From Homoserinibacter sp. GY 40078 (GTDB lineage: Bacteria > Actinomycetota > Actinomycetes > Actinomycetales > Microbacteriaceae), in the NCBI RefSeq assembly GCF_008017545.1, contig NZ_VRTZ01000001.1, positions 1,512,295 through 1,576,294 on the forward strand: a stretch of 64,000 nucleotides of DNA, read 5' to 3'. The first letter of the stretch is position 1; each line of letters starts with the position of its first letter. Below the pieces are notes generated by a model. The model saw nothing but the letters and a program-made list of their open reading frames with translations, did no database searches and was not told where the DNA came from. Made by a program: the position numbers and the translations under genes. Of the stretch, positions 30,846 to 40,586 are shown piece after piece.

Positions 30846-31517
30846 ATGGACACCCCCACCTTCATGTCGGGCGGCGATCTCGCCGAGCGCATGCCGCAGT
30901 CGCGCTACATCCTCCCGAGCTTCGAGGAGCGCACCGCCTACGGCTTCAAGCGCCAGGACCCGTACGCGAAGCTCTTCGAGGACCGCATCATCTTCCTCGG
31001 CGTGCAGGTCGACGACGCGTCGGCCGACGACGTCATGGCGCAGCTGCTCGTGCTCGAGTCGCAGGACCCGGATCGCGACATCGTCATGTACATCAACAGC
31101 CCGGGCGGCTCGTTCACCGCGATGACGGCGATCTACGACACGATGCAGTACATCCGCCCGCAGATCCAGACCGTGGTGCTCGGCCAGGCGGCCTCCGCCG
31201 CCGCCGTGATCCTCGCGGCAGGGACGCCCGGCAAGCGCCTCGCGCTGCCGAACGCGCGCGTGCTCATCCACCAGCCGGCGGTCGGTGAGGCCGGTCGCGG
31301 GCAGGCGTCGGACATCGAGATCCAGGCGAAGGAGATCCTGCGTCTGCGCACCTGGCTCGAGGAGACGCTGTCGCGTCACTCGAACCGCACACAGGAGCAG
31401 GTCAACGGCGACATCGAGCGCGACCGCATCCTCTCCGCCGATGAGGCCCTCGAGTACGGCCTCATCGACCAGGTGCTGACCAGCCGCAAGACCCTTCCGG
31501 CTCTGACGAAGGCCTGA
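30846..31517 (+). CDS. clpP2: ATP-dependent Clp protease proteolytic subunit 2
   Basis: The second ClpP ring subunit. The 223-residue protein has a longer N-terminal propeptide-like stretch than ClpP1 (to about residue 25), catalytic Ser in G-Q-A-A-S-A-A-A, His in V-L-I-H-Q-P-A-V and the conserved E-R-D-R-I-L-S-A-D-E-A. It is in one operon with clpP1 and followed by a strong terminator hairpin. Confidence 0.95.
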   Translation: MDTPTFMSGGDLAERMPQSRYILPSFEERTAYGFKRQDPYAKLFEDRIIFLGVQVDDASADDVMAQLLVLESQDPDRDIVMYINSPGGSFTAMTAIYDTMQYIRPQIQTVVLGQAASAAAVILAAGTPGKRLALPNARVLIHQPAVGEAGRGQASDIEIQAKEILRLRTWLEETLSRHSNRTQEQVNGDIERDRILSADEALEYGLIDQVLTSRKTLPALTKA

Positions 31518-31534
31518 CCGGCACACACCCGTTC

Positions 31535-31572
31535 CACGAACGCGCCCCGCTTCACGGCGGGGCGCGTTCGTG
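31535..31572 (+). terminator. Strong hairpin after clpP2
   Basis: A 16-bp perfect stem (31535-31550 with 31557-31572) around a TTCACG loop lies 17 nt after the clpP2 stop. It should end the clpP1P2 transcript, separating it from clpX. Confidence 0.8.
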
Positions 31573-31677
31573 TGCGGGGTACATGTCCGCACGGCACGCG
31601 CGCGGACGGGGCACGCCGGATGCGACCCGCCGTGACGCGAATACTCCGCTTCGCACATCCGCGTCCCGTTGTCGGGT

Positions 31678-31683
31678 TAGGCT
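31678..31683 (+). promoter_or_regulatory. -10 element TAGGCT of clpX
   Basis: TAGGCT is 29 nt before the clpX ATG; GGAGGGGAG lies in the resulting short leader. Confidence 0.45.
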
Positions 31684-31712
31684 TCCGTTACCGCTTCGGA
31701 GGGGAGACCGAG

Positions 31713-32990
31713 ATGGCACGTATCGGTGAGAGCGCCGACCTGCTCAAGTGCTCCTTCTGCGGCAAGAGCCAGAAGCAGGTGCAGCAGCTCATCGCGGGTC
31801 CGGGTGTCTACATCTGCGACGAGTGCGTCGAGCTCTGCAACGAGATCATCGAGGAGCGTCTCGCCGAGTCGGGCGAGGAGACCACGAGCGAGTTCGACCT
31901 GCCGAAGCCGAAGGAGATCTTCGGTTTCCTCGAGGAGTACGTGATCGGCCAGGAGGCCGCGAAGCGGGCGCTCTCGGTCGCCGTCTACAACCACTACAAG
32001 CGCATCCGCGCCCGTCAGACCATCGCCGCCGCCGATGCCGTGCTCGACGACGTCGAGATCGCGAAGTCGAACATCCTGCTCATCGGCCCGACCGGATGCG
32101 GCAAGACCTATCTCGCGCAAACCCTCGCGAAGCGGCTGAACGTGCCGTTCGCGGTGGCGGATGCCACGGCCCTCACCGAGGCGGGCTACGTTGGCGAAGA
32201 CGTCGAGAACATCCTCCTGAAGCTCATCCAGGCTGCCGACTACGACGTGAAGCGCGCCGAGACGGGCATCATCTACATCGACGAGGTCGACAAGATCGCC
32301 CGCAAGGCGGAGAACCCGTCGATCACGCGCGACGTGTCGGGGGAGGGTGTGCAGCAGGCGCTGCTGAAGATCCTCGAGGGCACGGTCGCCTCCGTGCCGC
32401 CGCAGGGCGGCCGCAAGCATCCGCACCAGGAGTTCATCCAGATCGACACCACGAACGTGCTGTTCATCGTGGCGGGGGCGTTCGCGGGGCTCGAGGACAT
32501 CATCTCGGCGCGCGTCGGCCGTCGCGGCATCGGGTTCGGTGCGCCTCTGCACTCGAAGCGCGACGAGGTGGAGCTCTTCAGCGAGGTGCTCCCGGAAGAC
32601 CTCCACAAGTTCGGCCTGATTCCGGAGTTCATCGGCCGTCTTCCGGTCGTGACGACCGTGTCGCCGCTGGACCAGTCGGCGCTCATGGAGATCCTCACGG
32701 TGCCGAAGAACGCGCTCGTGCGGCAGTACCAGCGCATGTTCCAGCTCGACGGGGTCGAGCTCGAGTTCGACCAGGGCGCTCTGGAGGCGATCGCGGATCT
32801 CGCGGTGCTGCGGCAGACCGGCGCTCGCGGTCTGCGCGCGATCCTCGAAGAGGTTCTCGGGCCGATCATGTTCGAGGTGCCCTCGAGCGAAGAGGTCGCA
32901 CGCGTGGTGGTGACGCGCGAGGCGGTCATCGACAACGCGGCGCCGACGATCGTGCCGCGACCTGCGCGTCGCACCGAGAAGTCCGCCTGA
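31713..32990 (+). CDS. clpX: ATP-dependent Clp protease ATP-binding subunit ClpX
   Basis: An AAA+ unfoldase that feeds substrates to ClpP1P2. The 425-residue protein has an N-terminal zinc-binding domain (C-S-F-C at residues 12-15 and C-D-E-C near 34-37), Walker A G-P-T-G-C-G-K-T near residue 125, Walker [10 protein letters not shown], the pore-loop G-Y-V-G-E-D, sensor 1 and the I-G-F loop (R-R-G-I-G-F-G-A). ATG at 31713 is preceded by a strong GGAGGGGAG. It is separated from clpP1P2 by a terminator and has its own -10. Confidence 0.97.
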   Translation: MARIGESADLLKCSFCGKSQKQVQQLIAGPGVYICDECVELCNEIIEERLAESGEETTSEFDLPKPKEIFGFLEEYVIGQEAAKRALSVAVYNHYKRIRARQTIAAADAVLDDVEIAKSNILLIGPTGCGKTYLAQTLAKRLNVPFAVADATALTEAGYVGEDVENILLKLIQAADYDVKRAETGIIYIDEVDKIARKAENPSITRDVSGEGVQQALLKILEGTVASVPPQGGRKHPHQEFIQIDTTNVLFIVAGAFAGLEDIISARVGRRGIGFGAPLHSKRDEVELFSEVLPEDLHKFGLIPEFIGRLPVVTTVSPLDQSALMEILTVPKNALVRQYQRMFQLDGVELEFDQGALEAIADLAVLRQTGARGLRAILEEVLGPIMFEVPSSEEVARVVVTREAVIDNAAPTIVPRPARRTEKSA

Positions 32991-33157
32991 GCCGAAGCTA
33001 TCCCGCGAGCGGTGCTCGAGAGGCCTCGCCGCTGGAGTGCCGCGTCCACACCGCCGTCCGGCGTCACTGACGCGCGCTGCGGCCCTCGCGCCGTGATCCT
33101 TCCGCCCCCGATTGAGGCGATTCCCCTATGCGGTCGAGGCGTTCTCGAAATCGGGTG

Positions 33158-33193
33158 TTGACACCGGGCTTTGTTTCCGACTTAATAAAGTCG
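33158..33193 (+). promoter_or_regulatory. Promoter with overlapping operator for the ROK gene
   Basis: TTGACA (33158-33163) is followed after 18 bp by TTAATA (33182-33187). A perfect palindrome, CGACTT-AATA-AAGTCG (33178-33193), covers the -10. This is the most consensus-like sigma-70 promoter noticed in the window and is well placed for repression by the ROK protein. Confidence 0.65.
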
Positions 33194-33210
33194 TGAACAA
33201 AGGGGTTTCG

Positions 33211-34428
33211 ATGGGATCCAGCACCTCCGCGCGTGGCGACCTCGCCGCGTCCGCAGTGCTCGTCCTCCTCGGAACCCGAGGGCCGATGCCGCGCGCCGAC
33301 ATCGCCCGCGCGCTCGCGGTCAGTCCTGCATCCGTCACGCAGGTGACTCGGGACCTCATCGCGCGCGGACTCGTCGAAGAGCTGCACCAGCGCCCGTCGC
33401 AGGGTGGTCGTCCCGGTCGCGTGCTCGGGCTCGTGGAGTCGGCCGCCGGCGCGATCGGCGTGAAGGTGGCGAGCGATCACGTGGCCGTGGTTGACGTCGA
33501 CATCGACGGCAGCGTCACGCGCTCCACCTCTCACGCCTTCGACGCGAGCGCACCGAACGCGCTCGACGCGCTCACCCAGTTGCTCGGCTCGGCGGTCGAC
33601 GATCACCCCGGACGCTTGCTCGGCGTGGGGGTGGGAGTGCCCGGCTCGGTCGCCGATCAGGACTCCGGAGTCGTGCAGGCACCGACGATGGGCTGGAGTG
33701 AGGCGCGCCTCGGCGACAAGCTGCGCATGGCCCTCGGGGTCCCCGTGCTCATCGACAACGACGTCAACACCCTCGCCGCTGCCGAACGCCTCTACGGTGT
33801 CGGCCGCGAGTACGGCTCGTACATGCTCGTCACGATCGGCCGCGGAATCGGATGCGGGATCGTCGTCGACGGAACCATCTACCGCGGTGGCTCAGGCGCC
33901 GCGGGCGAGATCGGACACATCCCGGTAACGGTCGATGGCCCGCTCTGCGTCTGCGGGGCGCGCGGATGCCTGGAGGCGTACATAGGCGAGGACGCCCTTG
34001 TCGCGCAGGCGCTCGAGCGCGGCGTCGTGCGCCCGCGTGGTACGGCGGAGGGCCTCCGACAGGCCGCCGACGGCGGCGACGACACGGCTCGCACCATCTA
34101 CGCGGACGCCGGCGCCGTACTCGGACGAACACTCGCCGGGATCGTGCACACCCTCGATCCTGAGATCGTCGTCATCCTCGGCGAGGGGGTGGAGGCGTGG
34201 CGGCACTGGCAGCCCGGCTTCGAATCCTCGTTCCGGGGACACCTCATGCCGAGCCGCAGGGACATCCCGTTCGTCGTCGAGCCGTGGGCCGACGACAAAT
34301 GGGCCCTCGGGGCGGCTGCACTCGTTCTCGCCACGCCGTTCGACAGCAATGGCGCGAGCGGAGAACAGGGGCGTCTCGTCCGTGCCCGGCTGAGTTCCGG
34401 CGCGGCGCTCGCTCCCGGCACCACCTGA
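33211..34428 (+). CDS. ROK-family transcriptional regulator
   Basis: A 405-residue repressor-type ROK protein. It has an N-terminal winged helix (about residues 8-70; [19 protein letters not shown]) and a sugar-kinase-like ROK domain with [15 protein letters not shown] and the zinc motif [14 protein letters not shown] at 33211 follows AAAGGGG; a longer in-frame start would include the promoter. It heads the isomaltooligosaccharide locus, so its inducer is probably an imported sugar. It may also regulate itself through the palindrome over its -10. Confidence 0.9.
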   Translation: MGSSTSARGDLAASAVLVLLGTRGPMPRADIARALAVSPASVTQVTRDLIARGLVEELHQRPSQGGRPGRVLGLVESAAGAIGVKVASDHVAVVDVDIDGSVTRSTSHAFDASAPNALDALTQLLGSAVDDHPGRLLGVGVGVPGSVADQDSGVVQAPTMGWSEARLGDKLRMALGVPVLIDNDVNTLAAAERLYGVGREYGSYMLVTIGRGIGCGIVVDGTIYRGGSGAAGEIGHIPVTVDGPLCVCGARGCLEAYIGEDALVAQALERGVVRPRGTAEGLRQAADGGDDTARTIYADAGAVLGRTLAGIVHTLDPEIVVILGEGVEAWRHWQPGFESSFRGHLMPSRRDIPFVVEPWADDKWALGAAALVLATPFDSNGASGEQGRLVRARLSSGAALAPGTT

Positions 34429-34485
34429 AATACCCGCCGCGGACGACCGCGGATCTGCAATCACGCTGACAAGGAGGTCTGCACT

Positions 34486-35751
34486 ATGAGGAGACGGGCG
34501 ATCATCCCCACCATCGCCGGGCTCGCCGCGCTCACCCTGCTCGCCGGATGTTCCGGCGACGGAGGAGAGCAACCGCAAGCAGGAGACGACGTGTGCGCGT
34601 CGGAAACGCCGGTAACGATCACGTTCTGGCACACCTACAGCACCGATAGCGCCGAGAACACGCAACTGAACGACGTCCTGCTGCCGGAGTTCGAGAAGGA
34701 GTGCCCGGGCGTCACCGTCGACGCCGTCGTGATGCCCTACGACGGGCTGCATGATCAGCTCATCGCGGCTGTGAGTGGCGGAGGGCTGCCGGACGTGATG
34801 CGCATGGACATCATCTGGACGCCCGAGTTCGCCGACCTCGGCGTGCTGACGCCGCTCGACGACCTCGACGGCTTCTCGGACATCGCGAACACGGTTCTTC
34901 CCGGACCGCTCTCGACGAACGAGTTCGAGGGCCAGCACTACGGGCTGCCTCTCGACACCAACACCCAGGTGCTCGTCTACAACTCCGAGCTGCTGCCGGA
35001 GCCGCCCACCACGTTCGAGGAGCTGACGGCCGACGCCGAAGCGCTCAAGAGCCAGGGCGTGTACGGCCTCGCACTCGGAGGCGCCGGGCCCTGGAACGTG
35101 TTCCCCTGGTTCTGGAGCGCGGGTGGCACGGTTACCGACGACTCCTACACGAAGGCGACCGGGTACCTCGATTCCGCGGCATCGCAGGCAGCGCTGCAAT
35201 GGCTCGTCGACTTCAACGATGCCGGCCTGCTCGGGCCGTCGTCGATCGGCGGATCCCCGGATAGCTGGGGCGGCTTCAGCGGCGGCGACTACGCCTCCCT
35301 GAGCGATGGACCGTGGATCTTCCCCTCGCTCTCGGGCGACATGGGCGACAAGATCACGGGCGCACCGCTTCCGGCCGGCCCCGGCGGCTCGATCTCGGTC
35401 GTGGGCGGTGAGAACCTCGTGACCTTCGCGACCTCCGACAAGCAGGCCGCCGCGTGGGAGTTCTCGAAGTTCATGCTCTCCGACTTCGCGCAGGGTGCGA
35501 TGGCGGAGGTCGGCCAGCTGCCGGTCACGCAGGCGGGACTCGAGTCCGACGCGGTGACGAGTGTTCCGTACCTCGCCGCCTACGTGCAGCAGCTGCAGAA
35601 CGCGCAGGCCCGCACCCCGGTGCCCGCGTGGCCGCAGATCGACCAGATCCTCACCGACGCCTTCACGGCCGCCCTCCGCGGCTCGAAGCCCGTCGATCAG
35701 GCCCTGAGCGACGCCGCATCGCAGATCGACCCGCTGCTCGCGGGCGACTGA
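34486..35751 (+). CDS. Sugar ABC transporter substrate-binding lipoprotein
   Basis: A 421-residue extracellular solute-binding protein (family 1) anchored by lipid at Cys22 (lipobox L-A-G-C-S). The ligand-binding fold begins V-T-I-T-F-W-H-T-Y near residue 45; V-M-R-M-D-I-I-W-T-P-E-F lies near 105. AAGGAGG precedes the ATG. With the two permeases that follow it forms a CUT1-type importer; no ATPase gene is in the cluster, so a shared MsiK-type ATPase elsewhere is expected. The glycosidases downstream suggest isomaltooligosaccharides or dextran fragments as ligand. Confidence 0.9.
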   Translation: MRRRAIIPTIAGLAALTLLAGCSGDGGEQPQAGDDVCASETPVTITFWHTYSTDSAENTQLNDVLLPEFEKECPGVTVDAVVMPYDGLHDQLIAAVSGGGLPDVMRMDIIWTPEFADLGVLTPLDDLDGFSDIANTVLPGPLSTNEFEGQHYGLPLDTNTQVLVYNSELLPEPPTTFEELTADAEALKSQGVYGLALGGAGPWNVFPWFWSAGGTVTDDSYTKATGYLDSAASQAALQWLVDFNDAGLLGPSSIGGSPDSWGGFSGGDYASLSDGPWIFPSLSGDMGDKITGAPLPAGPGGSISVVGGENLVTFATSDKQAAAWEFSKFMLSDFAQGAMAEVGQLPVTQAGLESDAVTSVPYLAAYVQQLQNAQARTPVPAWPQIDQILTDAFTAALRGSKPVDQALSDAASQIDPLLAGD

Positions 35752-35810
35752 CCTCATCCACCCCGGCGGGGGCGGCACCGACGCCGCCCCCGCCCCCCAT
35801 CGGAGCCGAG

Positions 35811-36746
35811 ATGGTCACCCTCACCCCCAGCGTGCGTCCGCTTCCCGCCACTCGCCGCCGCTCGCGCCGGATGCGTCAGCTGGCGACGGCCGCGCCGTTC
35901 GTGCTACCCGGTCTGATCCTCGTGCTGGTCTTCGTCGTCTGGCCGCTCATCCGCGGTATTCAGATGAGCCTGTACGACTGGAACCTCCCCGCACCGTCGC
36001 GGAGCGAGTTCATCGGGCTCGACAACTTCGTGCGCGCGTTCACCCAGGACCCCACGTTCTGGGTCGCCGTGCGCAATACCTTCCTCTACGCGATCGTGAC
36101 CGTGCCGATCCAGATCGTCCTCGGGCTCGGCGCCGCGGTGCTGCTCAACGGGCGCATCCGCGGGCGCACCATCTACCGCGCCCTCTTCTACCTGCCCGTG
36201 GTGACGTCGTGGCTCATCGTCAGCTACGTCTTCGCGTTCCTGTTCTCGGACGGCGACGGGCCGGTCAACTACTTCTTCGTCAACATCGTGCACATCCTGC
36301 CCGAGCCCGTCCCGTGGCTCCACGAGACCTGGCCCGCCCAGGTGCCGATCATGGTCCTCGGCATCTGGAAGGGCGTCGGCTGGAACATGGTGATCTTCCT
36401 CGCGGCGCTCCAGTCGATCCCGCATGAGCTGAACGAGGCAGCCGTGCTCGACGGCGCGAACGCGTGGCAGCGGTTCACGCGCGTCACCCTGCCGCTGCTG
36501 AAACCCACGTTCCAGTTCGTGAGCGTCGTGCTCATCGTCGGCGCCTTCAACGTCTTCATCTCCGTCTACCTGCTGACCGGCGGCGGCCCCGAGAAGAGCA
36601 CCGAGGTACTGCTGTCGTACATGTACAACCAGGCCTTCACGAACCTCGACTTCGGGTACGGCGTGACAGTGGGCCTCATCCTCGGTGCGACCGTAATGGT
36701 GTTCGGGTTCCTGCAGCGCCGCATCACCCGAGGGGCGGTGGACTGA
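35811..36746 (+). CDS. Sugar ABC transporter permease (MalF-like)
   Basis: A 311-residue inner-membrane permease with about six helices and the BPD-transport EAA loop (E-L-N-E-A-A-V-L-D-G-A-N-A near residue 205), where the shared ATPase docks. ATG at 35811 with CGGAG just before is chosen, because upstream sequence in this frame is out-of-frame with the binding-protein gene. It is followed by the second permease with a 1-nt TGATG overlap. Confidence 0.9.
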   Translation: MVTLTPSVRPLPATRRRSRRMRQLATAAPFVLPGLILVLVFVVWPLIRGIQMSLYDWNLPAPSRSEFIGLDNFVRAFTQDPTFWVAVRNTFLYAIVTVPIQIVLGLGAAVLLNGRIRGRTIYRALFYLPVVTSWLIVSYVFAFLFSDGDGPVNYFFVNIVHILPEPVPWLHETWPAQVPIMVLGIWKGVGWNMVIFLAALQSIPHELNEAAVLDGANAWQRFTRVTLPLLKPTFQFVSVVLIVGAFNVFISVYLLTGGGPEKSTEVLLSYMYNQAFTNLDFGYGVTVGLILGATVMVFGFLQRRITRGAVD

Positions 36747-37660
36747 TGGTCGACATGCTCGTGCGCACGGGCGCCGTGGTCGCCCCGGAGCAGCCCGCAC
36801 GCCGCCGCCGCCGCGGATTCGAGCGCGCCACGCGCGGGCTCGTGCGGTGGCGCATCGTGCAGTACGTCGTGCTCACGCTGGGCGCCGTCGTCATGGTGCT
36901 GCCGTTCGCGTACATGGTCGGGACCGCGCTCAGCCCCGAGCGCTGGGTGATGCCGTATCCGCCGACCATCTGGCCGGACAACGCGACGCTCGACAACTTC
37001 GTGCGGGCGATCAATGAGGCGGGCCTCGCCCGCTACGCGCTCAACTCGCTCATCGTGGCGGTCGTCGCGGTCGTGCTGACGCTCATCGTGTCGTCGCTCA
37101 GCGCGTTCGCGTTTGCCCGTCTCGAGTTCCCGCTCAAAGAGGTCATCTTCGGGTTCTATCTGGTCACGATGATGATCCCCGACCTCATCGCGCTGCTGCC
37201 GAAGTTCCAGGTGCTGCGCGACCTCGGGCTCACCAACAGCTGGTGGGGGCTCTGGGCCGTCTACGTCTCGAACGCGGTCGCGTTCAACACCTTCTTGCTG
37301 CGCGGATTCTTCTCGCGCATCCCGAGGGAGCTCGAGGACGCGACCCGTATCGACGGAGGTGGAACGTGGACGTTCTTTCTCCGGGTGCTGCTTCCGCTCA
37401 GCAAGCCGGCCCTCGCCACCGTCGCGGTGTTCGCGTTCCTCGGCGCGTGGGATGACTTCTGGTGGGCGCGACTGCTCATCCAGGATCCCGATCTGCGCAC
37501 GCTGCCGATCGGCATCCAGCTCTTCTTCAACTCGCATGCAACCCAATGGACGACGGTCTTCGCAGCCACGACACTCGCGGCCCTCCCGGAGATCGCCATC
37601 TTCGTCGCCCTGCAGCGCTACTTCGTCAACGGAGCTTTCTCCGCCGGCGTGCGCGGCTGA
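36746..37660 (+). CDS. Sugar ABC transporter permease (MalG-like)
   Basis: A 304-residue inner-membrane permease, partner of the previous one. Helices begin near residue 36; the EAA loop is E-L-E-D-A-T-R-I-D-G-G-G-T near residue 195. The N-terminus is a basic cytoplasmic stretch (R-R-R-R-R-G near 21). The ATG overlaps the first permease's stop by one base, implying coupled translation. Confidence 0.9.
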   Translation: MVDMLVRTGAVVAPEQPARRRRRGFERATRGLVRWRIVQYVVLTLGAVVMVLPFAYMVGTALSPERWVMPYPPTIWPDNATLDNFVRAINEAGLARYALNSLIVAVVAVVLTLIVSSLSAFAFARLEFPLKEVIFGFYLVTMMIPDLIALLPKFQVLRDLGLTNSWWGLWAVYVSNAVAFNTFLLRGFFSRIPRELEDATRIDGGGTWTFFLRVLLPLSKPALATVAVFAFLGAWDDFWWARLLIQDPDLRTLPIGIQLFFNSHATQWTTVFAATTLAALPEIAIFVALQRYFVNGAFSAGVRG

Positions 37661-37710
37661 GGCGAGCCGATTCCGCACAACCCCGTCCGTCTCACCGTGG
37701 AGGTCGATCG

Positions 37711-39465
37711 TTGATCACCCTGTCCGTTGCACCGACCCGCGCCCAGTTCCGACCGGGCGAGGAGGTCGGCCTGAGGATCGATGTCCGGGGTGCGAACCCC
37801 GGGACCCTCCGGCTGGTCGCCGTACTGACCGGGGGTGCGCCGCTGCGCGCCCCCGGGCAGGGCGACCGCGCCCCGCACGAGCTGACGCTCGTCGTGGGCG
37901 ATGACGGAACGGTGCAGACGGACGTCGCGCTCCCGTCGCCGGCCTCGACGGCACCGGATGGCCACGCCATCGGTTTCGCGGTGCTCATCGAGGATCCGGC
38001 GACGGGAGTGCGCGCGACGACGGCGTTCGACGTCGCCGCGCACTGGACGAGCGCGCCGCGCTACGGGTTCTTCGCGGACTTCTCCGCCGACGAGAGCGCC
38101 GAGCTCTCGCGTGCCCGCGCGGACGCCATGCTCGCGCTTCACATCAACGTCGTGCAGTTCTACGACTGGATGTACTCCCACCACACTCTCGTGCCGCCGA
38201 CGGCCGACTTCGTCGACCCGCTGGGCCGGCACCTCTCGCGCGATGTCGCTCAGCGCAAGGTCGACCTCGCTCACGAGCGGGGCATGGCGGCGATCGCGTA
38301 CGGAGCCCTCTATGGCGCCGAGGTCGACTTCGCCGACCAGCATCCCGACTGGCTGCTCTACGACGGACGCCACGAGCGTCTCGAGCTCGCCGAGATCTTC
38401 TACCTGCAGGACATCCGCGAGGTGTCGGGCTGGCGCCGCTGGATCATCGACCAGTACCGCGACACGATCGCCCGGATGGGCTTCGACGGTATCCACATCG
38501 ACCAGTACGGCTACCCCAAGCGCTCGCTCTCGCGTGCGACCGGCGAATGGGAGGAGGTCGTGCTCGCCGAGGAGTTCACCGGCTTCGTGGAGCAGGCCTG
38601 CACCGAGGTGCTCGAGGTCGCGCCCGAGGGCGGGTCGATCTTCAATCTCGTGAATGCGTGGCCGCTCGAATCGATGCCCGCGGTCTCGGCGGATGCAGCG
38701 ACCTACATCGAGGTGTGGGAGCCGCACTCCACGTACCGCGATCTCTACGACCTCATCCGCCGCTCTCGGGAGCTGCGGCCGGACAAGCACGTGATCCTCG
38801 CCGCCTACCTGCGCGCGTTCCACCCGGTCGACGGGCGGCAGGATGGCGCGATGACGGCCTTCCGGCTGGCGTGGGCGACGATCAACGCGGCGGGCGGCTT
38901 CCACCTGCTCGCGGGTGAGGGTACCGGCCTCCTCACCGAGGCCTACTATCCGAACTACGGGACCCTGACCGGCGACGACGCGGAGCTGCTGCGCAGCTAC
39001 GCCGACTTCGCGGTCCGTCACACCGCGGCGCTGCACGGCGGCGCCACCGACGTCGCGTGGACCCAGGTGGGCCCCACCAACGACGTCGTGCTGCTCGAGC
39101 ATCCCGATCTGCCGACCGCGCATCGGGCCGGGTACTCGGCCGGGGCTGTCCCGGGGACAGTCTGGGTAGTCGCCCGCGAATACGGTGCGACGACCGTCCT
39201 CAACCTCGTGAACCTCGTCGGGATCGAGACCGAGCTGTGGAACAGCGCGCAGCCGACTGTGCCCGCCGAGTTCGCCGGAATCCGCGTCCGCGTGGCGGTC
39301 ACGGGAGACATTTCGGGCGTCTGGTGGGACACCCCCGATGACGGGATCGGCGAGCCGCGTGCCGTGGACTTCGCCGTCGTCGATGACGATCGCGGTCGAT
39401 TCCTGGAGTTCTCGCTGCCGAGCCTGTCGGTGTGGAGCCTCGTCTGGTGGGAGCGCGCGGGATGA
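37711..39465 (+). CDS. GH66 glycoside hydrolase (dextranase/CITase family)
   Basis: A 584-residue GH66 protein; the family hydrolyses or cyclises alpha-1,6-glucans. An N-terminal beta domain (to about 110) precedes the barrel. The nucleophile is probably Asp264 in G-I-H-I-D-Q-Y-G and the acid/base Glu334 in Y-I-E-V-W-E-P-H; the 70-residue spacing agrees with what I recall for Bacillus CITase. It has no signal peptide, so it should act inside the cell, unlike most dextranases. The start is taken as TTG at 37711, with GGAGG seven bases upstream. It begins 50 nt after the permease and overlaps the GH15 gene by 4 nt. Confidence 0.85.
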   Translation: MITLSVAPTRAQFRPGEEVGLRIDVRGANPGTLRLVAVLTGGAPLRAPGQGDRAPHELTLVVGDDGTVQTDVALPSPASTAPDGHAIGFAVLIEDPATGVRATTAFDVAAHWTSAPRYGFFADFSADESAELSRARADAMLALHINVVQFYDWMYSHHTLVPPTADFVDPLGRHLSRDVAQRKVDLAHERGMAAIAYGALYGAEVDFADQHPDWLLYDGRHERLELAEIFYLQDIREVSGWRRWIIDQYRDTIARMGFDGIHIDQYGYPKRSLSRATGEWEEVVLAEEFTGFVEQACTEVLEVAPEGGSIFNLVNAWPLESMPAVSADAATYIEVWEPHSTYRDLYDLIRRSRELRPDKHVILAAYLRAFHPVDGRQDGAMTAFRLAWATINAAGGFHLLAGEGTGLLTEAYYPNYGTLTGDDAELLRSYADFAVRHTAALHGGATDVAWTQVGPTNDVVLLEHPDLPTAHRAGYSAGAVPGTVWVVAREYGATTVLNLVNLVGIETELWNSAQPTVPAEFAGIRVRVAVTGDISGVWWDTPDDGIGEPRAVDFAVVDDDRGRFLEFSLPSLSVWSLVWWERAG

Positions 39466-40586
39466 CCGAGCCGCTCGCCGATCGGGAGCACCTGCTGGAG
39501 ATCGCGCGGCGATCCCACGAGGTGATCCGTCGGTACCAGGACTCCGGGGGCGCTTACCCCGCGTCACCGAGCTTCTCGGCCTACCGCGGCTACAGCTGGT
39601 TGCGGGACGGCGCGTTCATCGCCGAGGGGATGTCGCGCTACGGCGACGCGGAGTCGGCGGATGCCTTCCACGATTGGGTCGCCGAGCGGCTCGCCGAGCG
39701 CCGCGACGAGGTCGACGAGCTGATCCTGAGGCGTGCCGCCGGGGAACAGCTCGCCCCGGCTGACATGCTTCCGACCCGGTTCGCGATCGCTCCCGATGCG
39801 GGGGCTGACGAGTGGTGGAACTTCCAGACCGACGGCTACGGGATGTGGCTGTGGGCGGTCGAGGTGCACGCCACGCGCCACGGCCGCGACCTGGATCGCT
39901 GGCGGACCGGCATCGAGGTGGCCACCGACTATGCGGCGGCGTTCTGGGACGTGCCCTGCTACGACTGGTGGGAGGAGAACGTCGACAAGCGCCACGGCTC
40001 GACGCTCGGCGCGCTGTACGCCGGTCTCGCCGCGGCAGCCGACATGGCGATTCTGGATGGCGCTCGGCGCGCGAAAGCGCGGGCCTCGGCGGATGCGTCG
40101 CGGACGCTGGCCCTCGACGAGGGCGTCGCCGGATCACCACCCCGGCTGACCAAGTGGCTGGGCGGTGACCAGATCGACGCCTCCCTCGCGGCGTGCGTCG
40201 TGCCGTTCGGGCTCGTGGCGCCCGGAGATCCGATCGGCGCCGCGACTCTCGACGAGATCCGCGCGCGCCTCGACGTCGGAGGTGGGGTGCACCGCTATCT
40301 GGCGGATCAGTTCTTCGGCGGGGGGCTCTGGCTGCTGCTGTCGTGTCTGGTCGGGTGGAACGAGGCTGCGACAGGTGATCGCGGGGCGGCACTGGCACGC
40401 CTACGGTGGACGGCCGCTCAGCTCACCGCGGAGGGCGAGTTCCCGGAGCAGGTGCCGACGGACTTGCTCAATCCCGAGTACCGCGACGAGTGGGTCGCGA
40501 ACTGGGGTCCCGTCGCCACGCCACTCCTCTGGTCGCACGGCATGTACCTGATCCTCGCCGACGAGCTCGGCGTGACCTCGCGGTGA
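39462..40586 (+). CDS. Single-domain GH15 glucosidase (isomaltose glucohydrolase-like)
   Basis: A 374-residue protein forming little more than one GH15 (alpha/alpha)6 barrel, without starch-binding or N-terminal beta domains and without a signal peptide. Likely catalytic glutamates are Glu171 or Glu172 in D-W-W-E-E-N (acid) and Glu329 in E-F-P-E-Q-V (base). Size and spacing resemble the isomaltose glucohydrolase of Kribbella flavida as I remember it, an inverting enzyme specific for isomaltose. Other motifs are Y-S-W-L-R-D-G-A-F near residue 44 and N-F-Q-T-D-G-Y-G. The ATG overlaps the GH66 stop (ATGA) and its own stop overlaps the GH31 GTG. Confidence 0.83.
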   Translation: MTEPLADREHLLEIARRSHEVIRRYQDSGGAYPASPSFSAYRGYSWLRDGAFIAEGMSRYGDAESADAFHDWVAERLAERRDEVDELILRRAAGEQLAPADMLPTRFAIAPDAGADEWWNFQTDGYGMWLWAVEVHATRHGRDLDRWRTGIEVATDYAAAFWDVPCYDWWEENVDKRHGSTLGALYAGLAAAADMAILDGARRAKARASADASRTLALDEGVAGSPPRLTKWLGGDQIDASLAACVVPFGLVAPGDPIGAATLDEIRARLDVGGGVHRYLADQFFGGGLWLLLSCLVGWNEAATGDRGAALARLRWTAAQLTAEGEFPEQVPTDLLNPEYRDEWVANWGPVATPLLWSHGMYLILADELGVTSR

